Translations under genes and position numbers: made by a program | Source of the DNA: Phaeobacter italicus | Lineage (GTDB): Bacteria > Pseudomonadota > Alphaproteobacteria > Rhodobacterales > Rhodobacteraceae | NCBI RefSeq assembly: GCF_001258055.1 | Contig: NZ_CVRM01000035.1 | Location: 86,660-150,659, forward strand | Direction: 5' to 3' | DNA length: 64,000 nt | The notes under the pieces: model-generated | Told to the model about the DNA's origin: nothing | What the model saw: the letters and a program-made list of their open reading frames with translations, nothing else | Database searches by the model: none | In this document: in pieces, positions 57,910-64,000 of the stretch | Layout: each line of letters begins with the position of its first letter | How positions within the stretch are numbered: position 1 is the stretch's first letter

Positions 57910-59460
57910 ATGTCTGAGACATCTATCAACACACAACACAGCAGCAAGGGCAGGGGGCTGAACACGCCGCTGTTCCTGTTGTCGGGTGGTTTCATTGCGC
58001 TGTTCTGCGCCGCGGCTCTGGTCGATCTGGAAGGTCTTTCTGCGATGGTCGATTGGGGCTTCAATGTCTCTGCGACCTACTTTGGCCTGTACTGGCAGGT
58101 TCTGCTGCTCGCGACGTTTCTGATCGGACTTGTTCTTTGCGTCCTGCCCGGTGGCCGCGCCATTCTTGGCGGGCTCAGCGCACCTGAGTTTTCCACCTTT
58201 CAGTGGGGTTCCATGATCATGTGCACCTTGCTTGCAGGGGGCGGGGTGTTCTGGGCCGCGGGGGAGCCGATCGCCCATTTTCTTTATTCTCCGCCCTTGT
58301 TTGCTGCGCAAGGCGGCAGCGAGGCCGCAGTCACGCCCGCAATCGCGCAGAGCTTCATGCACTGGGGCTTTCTTGCCTGGGCTATCTTGGGGTCGCTGAC
58401 GACCGTGATGCTGATGCATTACCACTATGAAAAAGGTCTTCCACTGGCCCCGCGGACCCTTCTGTATCCGGTGTTTGGCGACAAGGCGATCAACGGCCCG
58501 ATTGGTGTGCTAGCAGATGCGTCGTCCATCATCGCAGTGGTTGCTGGCACCGTTGGCCCCATCGGTTTCCTGGGGCTGCAGGTGAGTTATGGATTGTCGG
58601 ACCTCTTCGGACTTCCGGATGTTTTTGCAACCCAGGCAGTGGTCATCGCGGGGCTCGTGGCGATCTACACCATCTCGGCCATGACGGGTCTGTCCCGTGG
58701 CATTCAGCTGTTGTCCAAAGTCAACGTGATCCTGGCCGCTGCGCTTTTGATGTTCGTTCTGCTGGCTGGGCCGACCGGCTTTATCTTTGCCACCTTCTTT
58801 GCCGGGTTTGGCGCCTATCTGGGCAGCTTCTTTGAAATGGCGCTTTACCGTGGCGATGCTGGTCTGTTCGGCGAGCCGGGGTGGCTGGGCTGGTGGACCG
58901 TGTTCTTCTGGGGCTGGTTCATGGGGTATGGTCCGCTGATGGCCATGTTCATCGCACGGGTGTCGCGGGGGCGGTCGATCCGTCAGATCGTCATCATGCT
59001 GTCGGTCATCGCGCCCATCGTGACCAATTTCTGGTTCACCATCATCGGAGGGACCGGCATTGCCATGGAACTGGCCGATCCCGGTACCATTTCGGCAGCG
59101 TTTGAAGGCTTCAACCTGCCTGCGGCGCTGCTTGCGATCACCGGAAACCTGCCGATGGGATTTGTGATTTCGATCCTGTTCCTGATCCTGACCACGATCT
59201 TTGTGGCCACGACCGGGGATTCGATGAGCTACGTGATTTCCGCTACCATGAGCGAAGGCGACAGCCCAAGCACCGCTGTACGGGTGTTCTGGGGCGTGGC
59301 GATGGGCGTGATGGCCGTGATTTTGATCTCTGTCGGATCGGGTGGCGTATCGAAATTGCAGAGCTTCATCGTCGTAACCGCCGTGCCAGTGTCGTTGATC
59401 CTGCTGCCGTCGCTTTGGGATGCGCTGCGCATCACCTTGGCGAAAGGCAAAGATAGCTGA
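57910..59460 (+). CDS. BCCT-family transporter (betaine/carnitine/choline type)
   Basis: 516 residues from ATG 57910 (GGGGAGG upstream), twelve predicted helices. MCTLLAGGGVFWAAGEPIAHF and the GWWTVFFWGWFMGYGPLMAMFIARVSRGRSIRQ block carry the aromatic residues that form the trimethylammonium-binding box in BetP and relatives, and the family DGSxYF-like loop is here TTGDSMSYV. Imports a zwitterionic or quaternary amine with Na+ or H+. The adjacent enzymes suggest use as a nutrient rather than an osmolyte. No long osmosensing C-terminal tail is present. Confidence 0.92.
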   Translation: MSETSINTQHSSKGRGLNTPLFLLSGGFIALFCAAALVDLEGLSAMVDWGFNVSATYFGLYWQVLLLATFLIGLVLCVLPGGRAILGGLSAPEFSTFQWGSMIMCTLLAGGGVFWAAGEPIAHFLYSPPLFAAQGGSEAAVTPAIAQSFMHWGFLAWAILGSLTTVMLMHYHYEKGLPLAPRTLLYPVFGDKAINGPIGVLADASSIIAVVAGTVGPIGFLGLQVSYGLSDLFGLPDVFATQAVVIAGLVAIYTISAMTGLSRGIQLLSKVNVILAAALLMFVLLAGPTGFIFATFFAGFGAYLGSFFEMALYRGDAGLFGEPGWLGWWTVFFWGWFMGYGPLMAMFIARVSRGRSIRQIVIMLSVIAPIVTNFWFTIIGGTGIAMELADPGTISAAFEGFNLPAALLAITGNLPMGFVISILFLILTTIFVATTGDSMSYVISATMSEGDSPSTAVRVFWGVAMGVMAVILISVGSGGVSKLQSFIVVTAVPVSLILLPSLWDALRITLAKGKDS

Positions 59461-59467
59461 GCAATGT

Positions 59468-59489
59468 GCCGGGTGTCTCTGCACCCGGC
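59468..59489 (+). other. Hairpin GCCGGGTG-N6-CACCCGGC after the BCCT gene
   Basis: An 8-bp GC-rich stem 8 bp after the transporter stop codon with no T-run. It may be a weak terminator or 3'-end protector separating transporter from the downstream three-gene block. Confidence 0.5.
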
Positions 59490-59564
59490 GTATCGTCTGC
59501 GATGATCGGCTGGCACAGGTCGGCGGGTCATCGTGAAACGTCTAGACAGCAAGGGCAAACTTGA

Positions 59565-61256
59565 ATGAACGAGATCCTATGCCGCGACCCTAATACCGTC
59601 ATGCGCCTGGCGCGTCTTGGCTCTATGCATCAGTCGCGTTTGTCTTTCATGCGGGTGCTGACGCGCCGTCTGGCGCGCGAGCAGTGGCGATTTGAACAGA
59701 CCGCGTTTGAAATTGATGAGACAGGGCAGGGCCACGCCGTCTATACCGCGCATGGGCCTGAGCGGTCTTACTCCCTGATTGCATTTGCCCATGATCTTCC
59801 GCCTGAAAAACGATCCGACCGGGTGATCGCCGAGGCATGGGATGCCACCTTCACCCTGTTTGATGGCGTGCCGACCGCTGACGATATCGACCGTCTGTCC
59901 CGCAATATCCCTGTGCAGGAAGCAGGCCGTGTGAGCGGAAGCGAACTGTCCGTGTCGCGGGCGAACCGGTCGGTTCGTCTGTGGGAACATGTGGTCACGG
60001 CCCTGGCATCGGGGGTGCAACCTGATCGCGCGCAGATCGATGCGGTGGGTTATCTGATGCGGACGACGGCGGTCTATGGCTCTGGCAAGCTGGGCGCAGC
60101 TGACCGCGAGATGATTGCCGACCGCCCCGAATTTCGCGCGCCTTTCCAGGTTGAAATGCTGTCTGTCTATCTGACCCGGTGGTTTGTGATGGATCTGGTT
60201 CAGCATATGGCCAACTGCCGGGCGGCGGCCACAGGCACCACCGCCGCCAAACTGGATATCGAGATCGCAAGGTCCATGGGGATCGGCAATTCCACCGGTC
60301 TTGGCATGGCGCCATTTCTGCTGAACCATCCCGTTCTGTTCAACAACTGGGTTGCCGCGCGGGAACGGGCGATCCAGACCGTGCGCAACATCGCCGAGGC
60401 AAGCCCCGAGGATGTCAGCCTGTTTCGCGGGTTGGTCGAACGCAGCAAAATCACCATTGCCAAATGGCACTCCGACCATCCCATCCAGATTGAGAAACTG
60501 GCGGGGTTGCGCAGTGATGTCGCGAAAACCGACCACTACCTCGAGGCCCATGCCCTGACCGGGATGAACCCTTGGGATGGTCTGTACCGCTGGGCCGAAG
60601 ACGCGCTGACAGTTGAAGGCCAGGAGTGGATCGCCTCGCTGATGCTGGAGCCCTACGGCGCATTGGTCGATGGTTATGCCGAAGAAATGTCCGCCGACAA
60701 CACCGCAACCTTCCGGATTTCCGGGGCCATGACCATCGGTGATCTGCGCGGGCTTTTGCACGAGATTTATTCCTGGGCCATCGAAACGGACTGGCAGGCC
60801 CCGCAAAACAAGGCACGAGCCTGGTATGTTTCCGAAGAAAAGCTGGAACCGCGTCTGGGTGAACGGTTCGAAGAGCCGATCGAGGAATACGAACAACCCC
60901 TCGCACCGGGGCGGGATGCGGCGATGCTCTACCGGGCGCTCGCCCATTGGCCGGACGAGGCGCAAGTGGCAGAGTTTCTGCTGCGCCATCCCGAACACCG
61001 CCACGTCCTGCGGCGGGCCCAGATTGTCGGGCGCGCGCCCTACGCTGAAATCCGCGACAACACCATTTCGGACCGGGTGCTACCCATCGACATGTTGCGC
61101 TGCAAACTGTCCTTTTTCGGGGCAACACAATTTGACCCCCGGTCTGACCGCTGGGTTCGGATCTGCATGTATGGCAATGCCCCCCTTCCTTTTGAACTGA
61201 CCTCTGAGAACGCTGAATTCTGGGTCTTTCCCAATCTGCAGGAGACCGCCGCGTGA
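59565..61256 (+). CDS. Protein of unknown family, first gene of a coupled trio
   Basis: 563 residues, soluble, no signal, not recognised. It begins MNEILCRDPNTVMRLARLGSMHQSRLSFMR. Notable segments: GNSTGLGMAPFLLNHPVLFNNW, SRNIPVQEAGRVSG, and a C-terminal GRAPYAEIRDNTISDRVLPIDMLRCKLSFFGATQFDPRSDRWVRICMYGNAP. Charged and aromatic residues are spread in enzyme-like blocks rather than low complexity. It overlaps the DUF3726 gene by 4 bp, implying a joint product or complex. Role in the same catabolic pathway as its neighbours is inference. Confidence 0.78.
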   Translation: MNEILCRDPNTVMRLARLGSMHQSRLSFMRVLTRRLAREQWRFEQTAFEIDETGQGHAVYTAHGPERSYSLIAFAHDLPPEKRSDRVIAEAWDATFTLFDGVPTADDIDRLSRNIPVQEAGRVSGSELSVSRANRSVRLWEHVVTALASGVQPDRAQIDAVGYLMRTTAVYGSGKLGAADREMIADRPEFRAPFQVEMLSVYLTRWFVMDLVQHMANCRAAATGTTAAKLDIEIARSMGIGNSTGLGMAPFLLNHPVLFNNWVAARERAIQTVRNIAEASPEDVSLFRGLVERSKITIAKWHSDHPIQIEKLAGLRSDVAKTDHYLEAHALTGMNPWDGLYRWAEDALTVEGQEWIASLMLEPYGALVDGYAEEMSADNTATFRISGAMTIGDLRGLLHEIYSWAIETDWQAPQNKARAWYVSEEKLEPRLGERFEEPIEEYEQPLAPGRDAAMLYRALAHWPDEAQVAEFLLRHPEHRHVLRRAQIVGRAPYAEIRDNTISDRVLPIDMLRCKLSFFGATQFDPRSDRWVRICMYGNAPLPFELTSENAEFWVFPNLQETAA

Positions 61257-61903
61257 GCCATTCGCTGAATGAAATCGAAGCCATGAGCAAACGGGCAGCG
61301 CGCGGTGCGGGCCTGTCTTGGGGGCTGGCAGAAGAGGCGGCCAAAGGCACACGCTGGCTGTCCTCCTTTGGCTTTCCCGGCACCGAGCTTCTGGCTGAGC
61401 TGCTGAACCTGAATGATCGAATTCCCGCCATTGATGTCTCTCCGGTGTCACTGCGGGCGGAGGTCTGGCATGCGCCGGCCCGCCGGATGAGCCCGCTGAT
61501 TGCGGGCGCCTCTCTCAGCGATTGCGCGGCACGGCTCCTTGAACGTGGCAAGATCACGATGGAGAACGTGAGCCTGCCATTGCTTGCGGTTCCGTTCATG
61601 GGTGGTGCGGCCCTGCGCCTGGGTTTGCCGGTCGCTGCCGAGTGGGAGGGGGCGCGCCTGGCCACAGACGGCAAGCGGCTCTGCGTTCAGGCCAGTCCGG
61701 AGGCCCTGCGCCTGCGTCAGGCTCCGACGCTGGTGTTTTCCGCACCTGCCGAGATGACGGGCCAGCAGGAACCGCTGTTGCGCGCCGAGGTCTGTGAAGA
61801 CAGCTGGTCGCAGCTTGAGAAATTTGCCCACCGCACCTTTGCTCCGGCGACGGAAGAAAGCCGCCTCAAAGGTGCCGGTGCAGGTGTAAGCGACAACGAC
61901 TGA
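61253..61903 (+). CDS. DUF3726 protein
   Basis: 216 residues, GTG start overlapping the upstream stop (GTGA). SHSLNEIEAMSKRAARGAGLSWGLAEEAAKGTRWLSSFGFPG is the DUF3726 start; AGASLSDCAARL and VSLPLLAVPFMGGAALRLGLP follow. A single conserved-looking Cys lies in SLSDCAARL. Ureidoglycolate-lyase or cyclase-like activity cannot be claimed. Partnered with the unknown 563-residue protein. Confidence 0.75.
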   Translation: MSHSLNEIEAMSKRAARGAGLSWGLAEEAAKGTRWLSSFGFPGTELLAELLNLNDRIPAIDVSPVSLRAEVWHAPARRMSPLIAGASLSDCAARLLERGKITMENVSLPLLAVPFMGGAALRLGLPVAAEWEGARLATDGKRLCVQASPEALRLRQAPTLVFSAPAEMTGQQEPLLRAEVCEDSWSQLEKFAHRTFAPATEESRLKGAGAGVSDND

Positions 61904-61906
61904 GCC

Positions 61907-61941
61907 GGGGCAGGCCAGGGCCCTTTGGCCCGAGCTGCCCC
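61907..61941 (+). other. Compound hairpin between the DUF3726 and Ldh-like genes
   Basis: Outer stem GGGGCAG / CTGCCCC with an inner GGGCC-CTTT-GGCCC stem. Only CTTCCT follows, so termination would be partial at best. Confidence 0.5.
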
Positions 61942-61970
61942 TTCCTATCGCATCAAACAGAAAGACTGAT

Positions 61971-62978
61971 ATGACCGCGACCGAAACGCTGACCCTCACC
62001 GAGATCGAAGATCTCGCTTTCCGTGCGCTGGTGAACGCAGGCACATCCGAGGCCAACGCCCGCCCTCTTGCCGTTGCGACGGCGATGACAGAAGCGGACG
62101 GCGTTGCATCCCACGGTCTCGCCTATATCCCGATCTACGCCCAGCATGTGGAATGCGGCAAGGTCGATGGCCAGGCCGTGCCAAAACTGGATACCCCGCG
62201 CCCGGCAGTGGTCACCGTTGATGGTGGCACAGGCTTTGCCCACAGCTCGATTGATGCGGGTTTTGAAAAACTGATCCCGCTTGCACGCGAAATGGGCGTG
62301 GCGGTTCTGGCGATCAACAACTCTTATAACTGCGGTGTTCTTGGGGTTCACACCCAGCGACTGGCACAGGCAGGATTGCTGGGGATCGGGTTCACCAATG
62401 CGCCTGCCTCCATTGCCCCCTCTGGCGGGGCGAAACCGGTCGTGGGGACCAACCCGTTCTCGATTGCCGCTCCCGATGCAGAGGGCAACGCGGCGCTGCT
62501 GATCGACCAATCCGCCAGCACCATCGCCAAAAGCGAGGTGATGAAACACGCCCGCGAAGGCAACCCGGTGCCCGAAGGTTGGGTTCTGGATGCAGAGGGC
62601 CAGCCAACCACCGACCCCGAGGCCGGGCTCAAGGGCTCCATGGTGCCCTCTGGTGGGTACAAAGGTGTTGGCATCGCGCTTACGGTTGAACTGATGGCCG
62701 CGGCCATGACGGGTGCCACGCTTGGCGCGGTTGCCAGCCCATTTTCCGGAACCGCAGGCGGGCCGCCGAAGACTGGCCAATTCTTCATTGCGATAGACCC
62801 GCAGGCAACAGCGGGAGGGCTGTTTCAGGAAAAGCTGAGCGAGCTGATCGCGTCTTTCCGGGATCAGGATGGGGCGCGTCTGCCCGGTGACGGCCGCCAC
62901 CAGGCCCGCATTCGCGCCGCCAGCGACGGGGTTGCCGTCAATGCCGCCCTGCTGGAAAAGGTCCGCGCCCTTCTCTGA
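61971..62978 (+). CDS. Ldh-family (malate/L-lactate/imino acid) NAD(P)-dependent oxidoreductase
   Basis: 335 residues. DGVASHGLAYIPIYAQHVECGKVDG gives the catalytic His of the family near residue 46; VTVDGGTGFAHSSIDAGFEKLIPLAREMGVAVLAINNSYNCGVLGVHTQRLA and PSGGAKPVVGTNPFSIAAP form the cofactor region. Where many members read NSxHFG the text is NSYNCG. Relatives reduce 2-oxo acids, sulfopyruvate, cyclic imines such as piperideine-2-carboxylate, or form N-methyl amino acids. Last gene of the operon, before a strong terminator. Confidence 0.88.
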   Translation: MTATETLTLTEIEDLAFRALVNAGTSEANARPLAVATAMTEADGVASHGLAYIPIYAQHVECGKVDGQAVPKLDTPRPAVVTVDGGTGFAHSSIDAGFEKLIPLAREMGVAVLAINNSYNCGVLGVHTQRLAQAGLLGIGFTNAPASIAPSGGAKPVVGTNPFSIAAPDAEGNAALLIDQSASTIAKSEVMKHAREGNPVPEGWVLDAEGQPTTDPEAGLKGSMVPSGGYKGVGIALTVELMAAAMTGATLGAVASPFSGTAGGPPKTGQFFIAIDPQATAGGLFQEKLSELIASFRDQDGARLPGDGRHQARIRAASDGVAVNAALLEKVRALL

Positions 62979-63021
62979 ACTGGGCATGGCCGGTCAGACG
63001 GTACCTTAATGTCACTACCAA

Positions 63022-63048
63022 AAAGGCCGGGCAATTTGCCCGGCCTTT
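63022..63048 (+). terminator. Terminator of the aldehyde dehydrogenase-Ldh operon
   Basis: A 12-bp stem AAAGGCCGGGCA / TGCCCGGCCTTT with a three-base loop, starting 43 bp after the Ldh-like stop codon. Confidence 0.88.
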
Positions 63049-63202
63049 CGTGTCTTGTGCATGTCGGGACCACTGAAAAAATGCCATTGATGCCAGCGCG
63101 CACCTTGTAAGTCATTGTTTTAAAACACCCCAGATCTGCGCAAAACCAACCGGGGCGGCTTTTCTGCCATTTTCCACGGGATTATCTGCCATCGAAAGTT
63201 CC

Positions 63203-63226
63203 AAAAAAATGCCGCCCGAAGGCGGC
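63203..63226 (-). terminator. Minus-strand terminator with TTCG tetraloop
   Basis: On the minus strand: GCCGCC-TTCG-GGCGGC followed by ATTTTTTT. A C(UUCG)G loop is exceptionally stable. It belongs to the minus-strand gene cut off by the IS element at its right, whose stop is 28 bp away. Confidence 0.88.
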
Positions 63227-63253
63227 AATCTGGATGATGCATGCGTTGGCAGG

Positions 63254-63316
63254 TCAGATTTCCAAAGATTCCGGCAGGTCAGCCCTTTGATACAGAATCG
63301 CGCCCAGGGTCTTCGG
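63254..63316 (-). pseudogene. C-terminal remnant of a minus-strand gene cut by an IS element
   Basis: TGA at 63256-63254. The reading frame going upstream gives PKTLGAILYQRADLPESLEI as the last 20 residues before the IS boundary near 63317. The natural terminator immediately after it (63203-63226) supports a real gene. Identity not recognised. The 5' part would lie beyond the IS elements, outside the window, or be lost. Confidence 0.55.
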
Positions 63317-63896
63317 GGGCTTTGTTGCACAAATGGTGAGATGGATTCACTGTTTGAATCCAGTGGGGTAGCAACGGTGCATGAGCAGTTGGTCCCCTAC
63401 GAGGTACAAGACCAGGAACTGACCTTCGTACAACACGGCGCTGAAGCAGCGCGGTTCGCTATCAATTTGGTTTGATCCTGAGATGTCGTGGCATGCGCTG
63501 CCGACAGGCAAGCGGGGGCGTCAGCCCGAGTTCAGCGATGCAGCGATCCAGATTTGCCTGACGATGAAGGTGTTGTTCGGCATGCCCCTCCGGCAAACCA
63601 CCGGGTTCGTCGAAAGCCTCCTCCGTCTGGCAGGACTGGACTGGAAAGTCCCGGACTTCAGCACCCTGTGCCGCCGTCAGAAGACACTGAACGTCGCCAT
63701 CCCGTACCGGGGCGGATCGGGACCGCTCCACCTGCTGATCGATGCCACCGGGATCAAGGCCGAGGGCGAAGGAGAATGGAACGCGCGCAAACATGGCGGA
63801 TCAAAGAAACGCCTGTGGCGCAAGCTTCATCTCGGTATGGATGAGGAAACACTGGAGATCCGCGCGGTCGGCGTCACGACAAGCAATATCGGCGAT
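63317..63896 (+). mobile_element. IS5-family-like element, left part, interrupted
   Basis: Left end GGGCTTTGTTGCACAAAT at about 63317-63334, matching the inverted-repeat style of IS5-group elements of alphaproteobacteria. It holds a broken transposase gene and is split at 63896/63897 by a second element with a nearly identical end. The right end of this element is outside the window. Confidence 0.75.
63381..63896 (+). pseudogene. IS5-type transposase, nonsense-mutated and 3'-truncated
   Basis: ATG 63381 reads MSSWSPTRYKTRN, then TGA at 63420-63422 where relatives have Trp (TGG), then PSYNTALKQRGSLSIWFDPEMSWHALPTGKRGRQPEF in the same frame. MKVLFGMPLRQTTGFVESLLRLAGL, LIDATGIKAEGEGEW with the first catalytic Asp, and KKRLWRKLHLGMDEETLEI follow. 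The frame is then broken into by the second IS before the second catalytic Asp. An internal ATG at 63483 could start a shorter product, but truncation makes activity unlikely. Confidence 0.82.
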
Positions 63897-64000
63897 GGGC
63901 TCTGTTGCACAAATCGGGGTTTGAACGGACTTCCCCTTCCCCAGCCGGACTTATCCTACGGGCTCTGTGATGGGTATGCCAAGGGCCGTGTAGCGATTGA
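63897..64000 (+). mobile_element. Second IS element, left end, inserted in the first
   Basis: Begins GGGCTCTGTTGCACAAATC directly after GGCGAT of the interrupted transposase. Shares 16 of 17 bases of its end with the first element (GGCTYTGTTGCACAAAT). Only 104 bp are visible; no transposase motif of its own can be read yet. Confidence 0.68.

Noticed and set aside
59468..59489. The hairpin after the BCCT gene as a full operon terminator
   Set aside because: No T-run follows and the next gene is 76 bp on in the same direction; kept as a possible processing element only.
1..64000. tRNA, rRNA or CRISPR features
   Set aside because: All larger gaps were read for cloverleaf ends, conserved rRNA stretches and spaced repeats; none was found.

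Overview
The window (64 kb, GC-rich, densely packed genes with many 4-bp ATGA overlaps) looks like the chromosome of a heterotrophic marine alphaproteobacterium of the roseobacter group (Rhodobacteraceae). The support is gene content: heterotetrameric sarcosine oxidase, an RpoE-ChrR singlet-oxygen system of the Rhodobacter type, DUF3305/DUF3306 formate dehydrogenase accessory genes, a BCCT betaine-type transporter and an nadABC operon. I could not run searches, so family names rest on motifs and gene order.

Layout. 1-119: 5' end of pgi on the minus strand, behind a perfect GTTAGCGCTAAC palindrome. 382-4353: a five-gene envelope/polyamine-type island (two zinc-ribbon DUF4178 proteins, a tiny membrane protein, DUF350, membrane-anchored spermidine-synthase-like enzyme). 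4492-7752: a CaiB-type CoA-transferase and a CocE/NonD-type hydrolase. 7965-11651: a GtrB-GtrA-methyltransferase-GtrII surface-glycan operon. 11725-15308 (minus): nadA-nadB-nadC. 15656-17873: tupBCA tungstate importer.

17988-35736 is one large formate oxidation locus. It holds Mrp, a biotin/lipoate-ligase-like protein and DUF6505 on the minus strand; a cytochrome c with a TupA-like front half; and a 649-residue polyferredoxin with an HdrA-like N-terminus. The divergent main operon runs DUF3305, DUF3306, TorD-like chaperone, Tat peptide, FdhA, FdhB, FdhC, WD40-cytochrome c, a 41-residue membrane protein and a response regulator lacking GAFTGA. Its partner histidine kinase converges from the other side. 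The nearby tungstate importer suggests, without proving, a W-containing enzyme.

35908-44306 is an RpoE regulon core. rpoE-chrR and an eight-gene minus-strand operon (FAD oxidoreductase, DUF1365, CFA-synthase-like methyltransferase, chalcone-isomerase-like protein, MFS, DUF3833, two SDRs) diverge from two promoters with the same spacing, TGATCC-N16-CGTAAY. Next come gap (minus, with an almost identical operator to pgi) and a chemoreceptor with a NIT-type sensor.

48212-62978 is devoted to methylated-amine or betaine-like compounds. It contains soxBDAG, a GATase1-AraC regulator, a LysR regulator, and a divergent operon of aldehyde dehydrogenase, M19 dipeptidase-like protein with a degenerate metal site, BCCT transporter, a 563-residue protein of unknown family, DUF3726 and an Ldh-family oxidoreductase. 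I consider this operon the best candidate for an undescribed catabolic pathway. 63254-64000: an IS5-type element has beheaded a minus-strand gene; its transposase carries a nonsense codon and is itself split by a second, similar IS that runs off the window.

No tRNA, rRNA or CRISPR array was seen.
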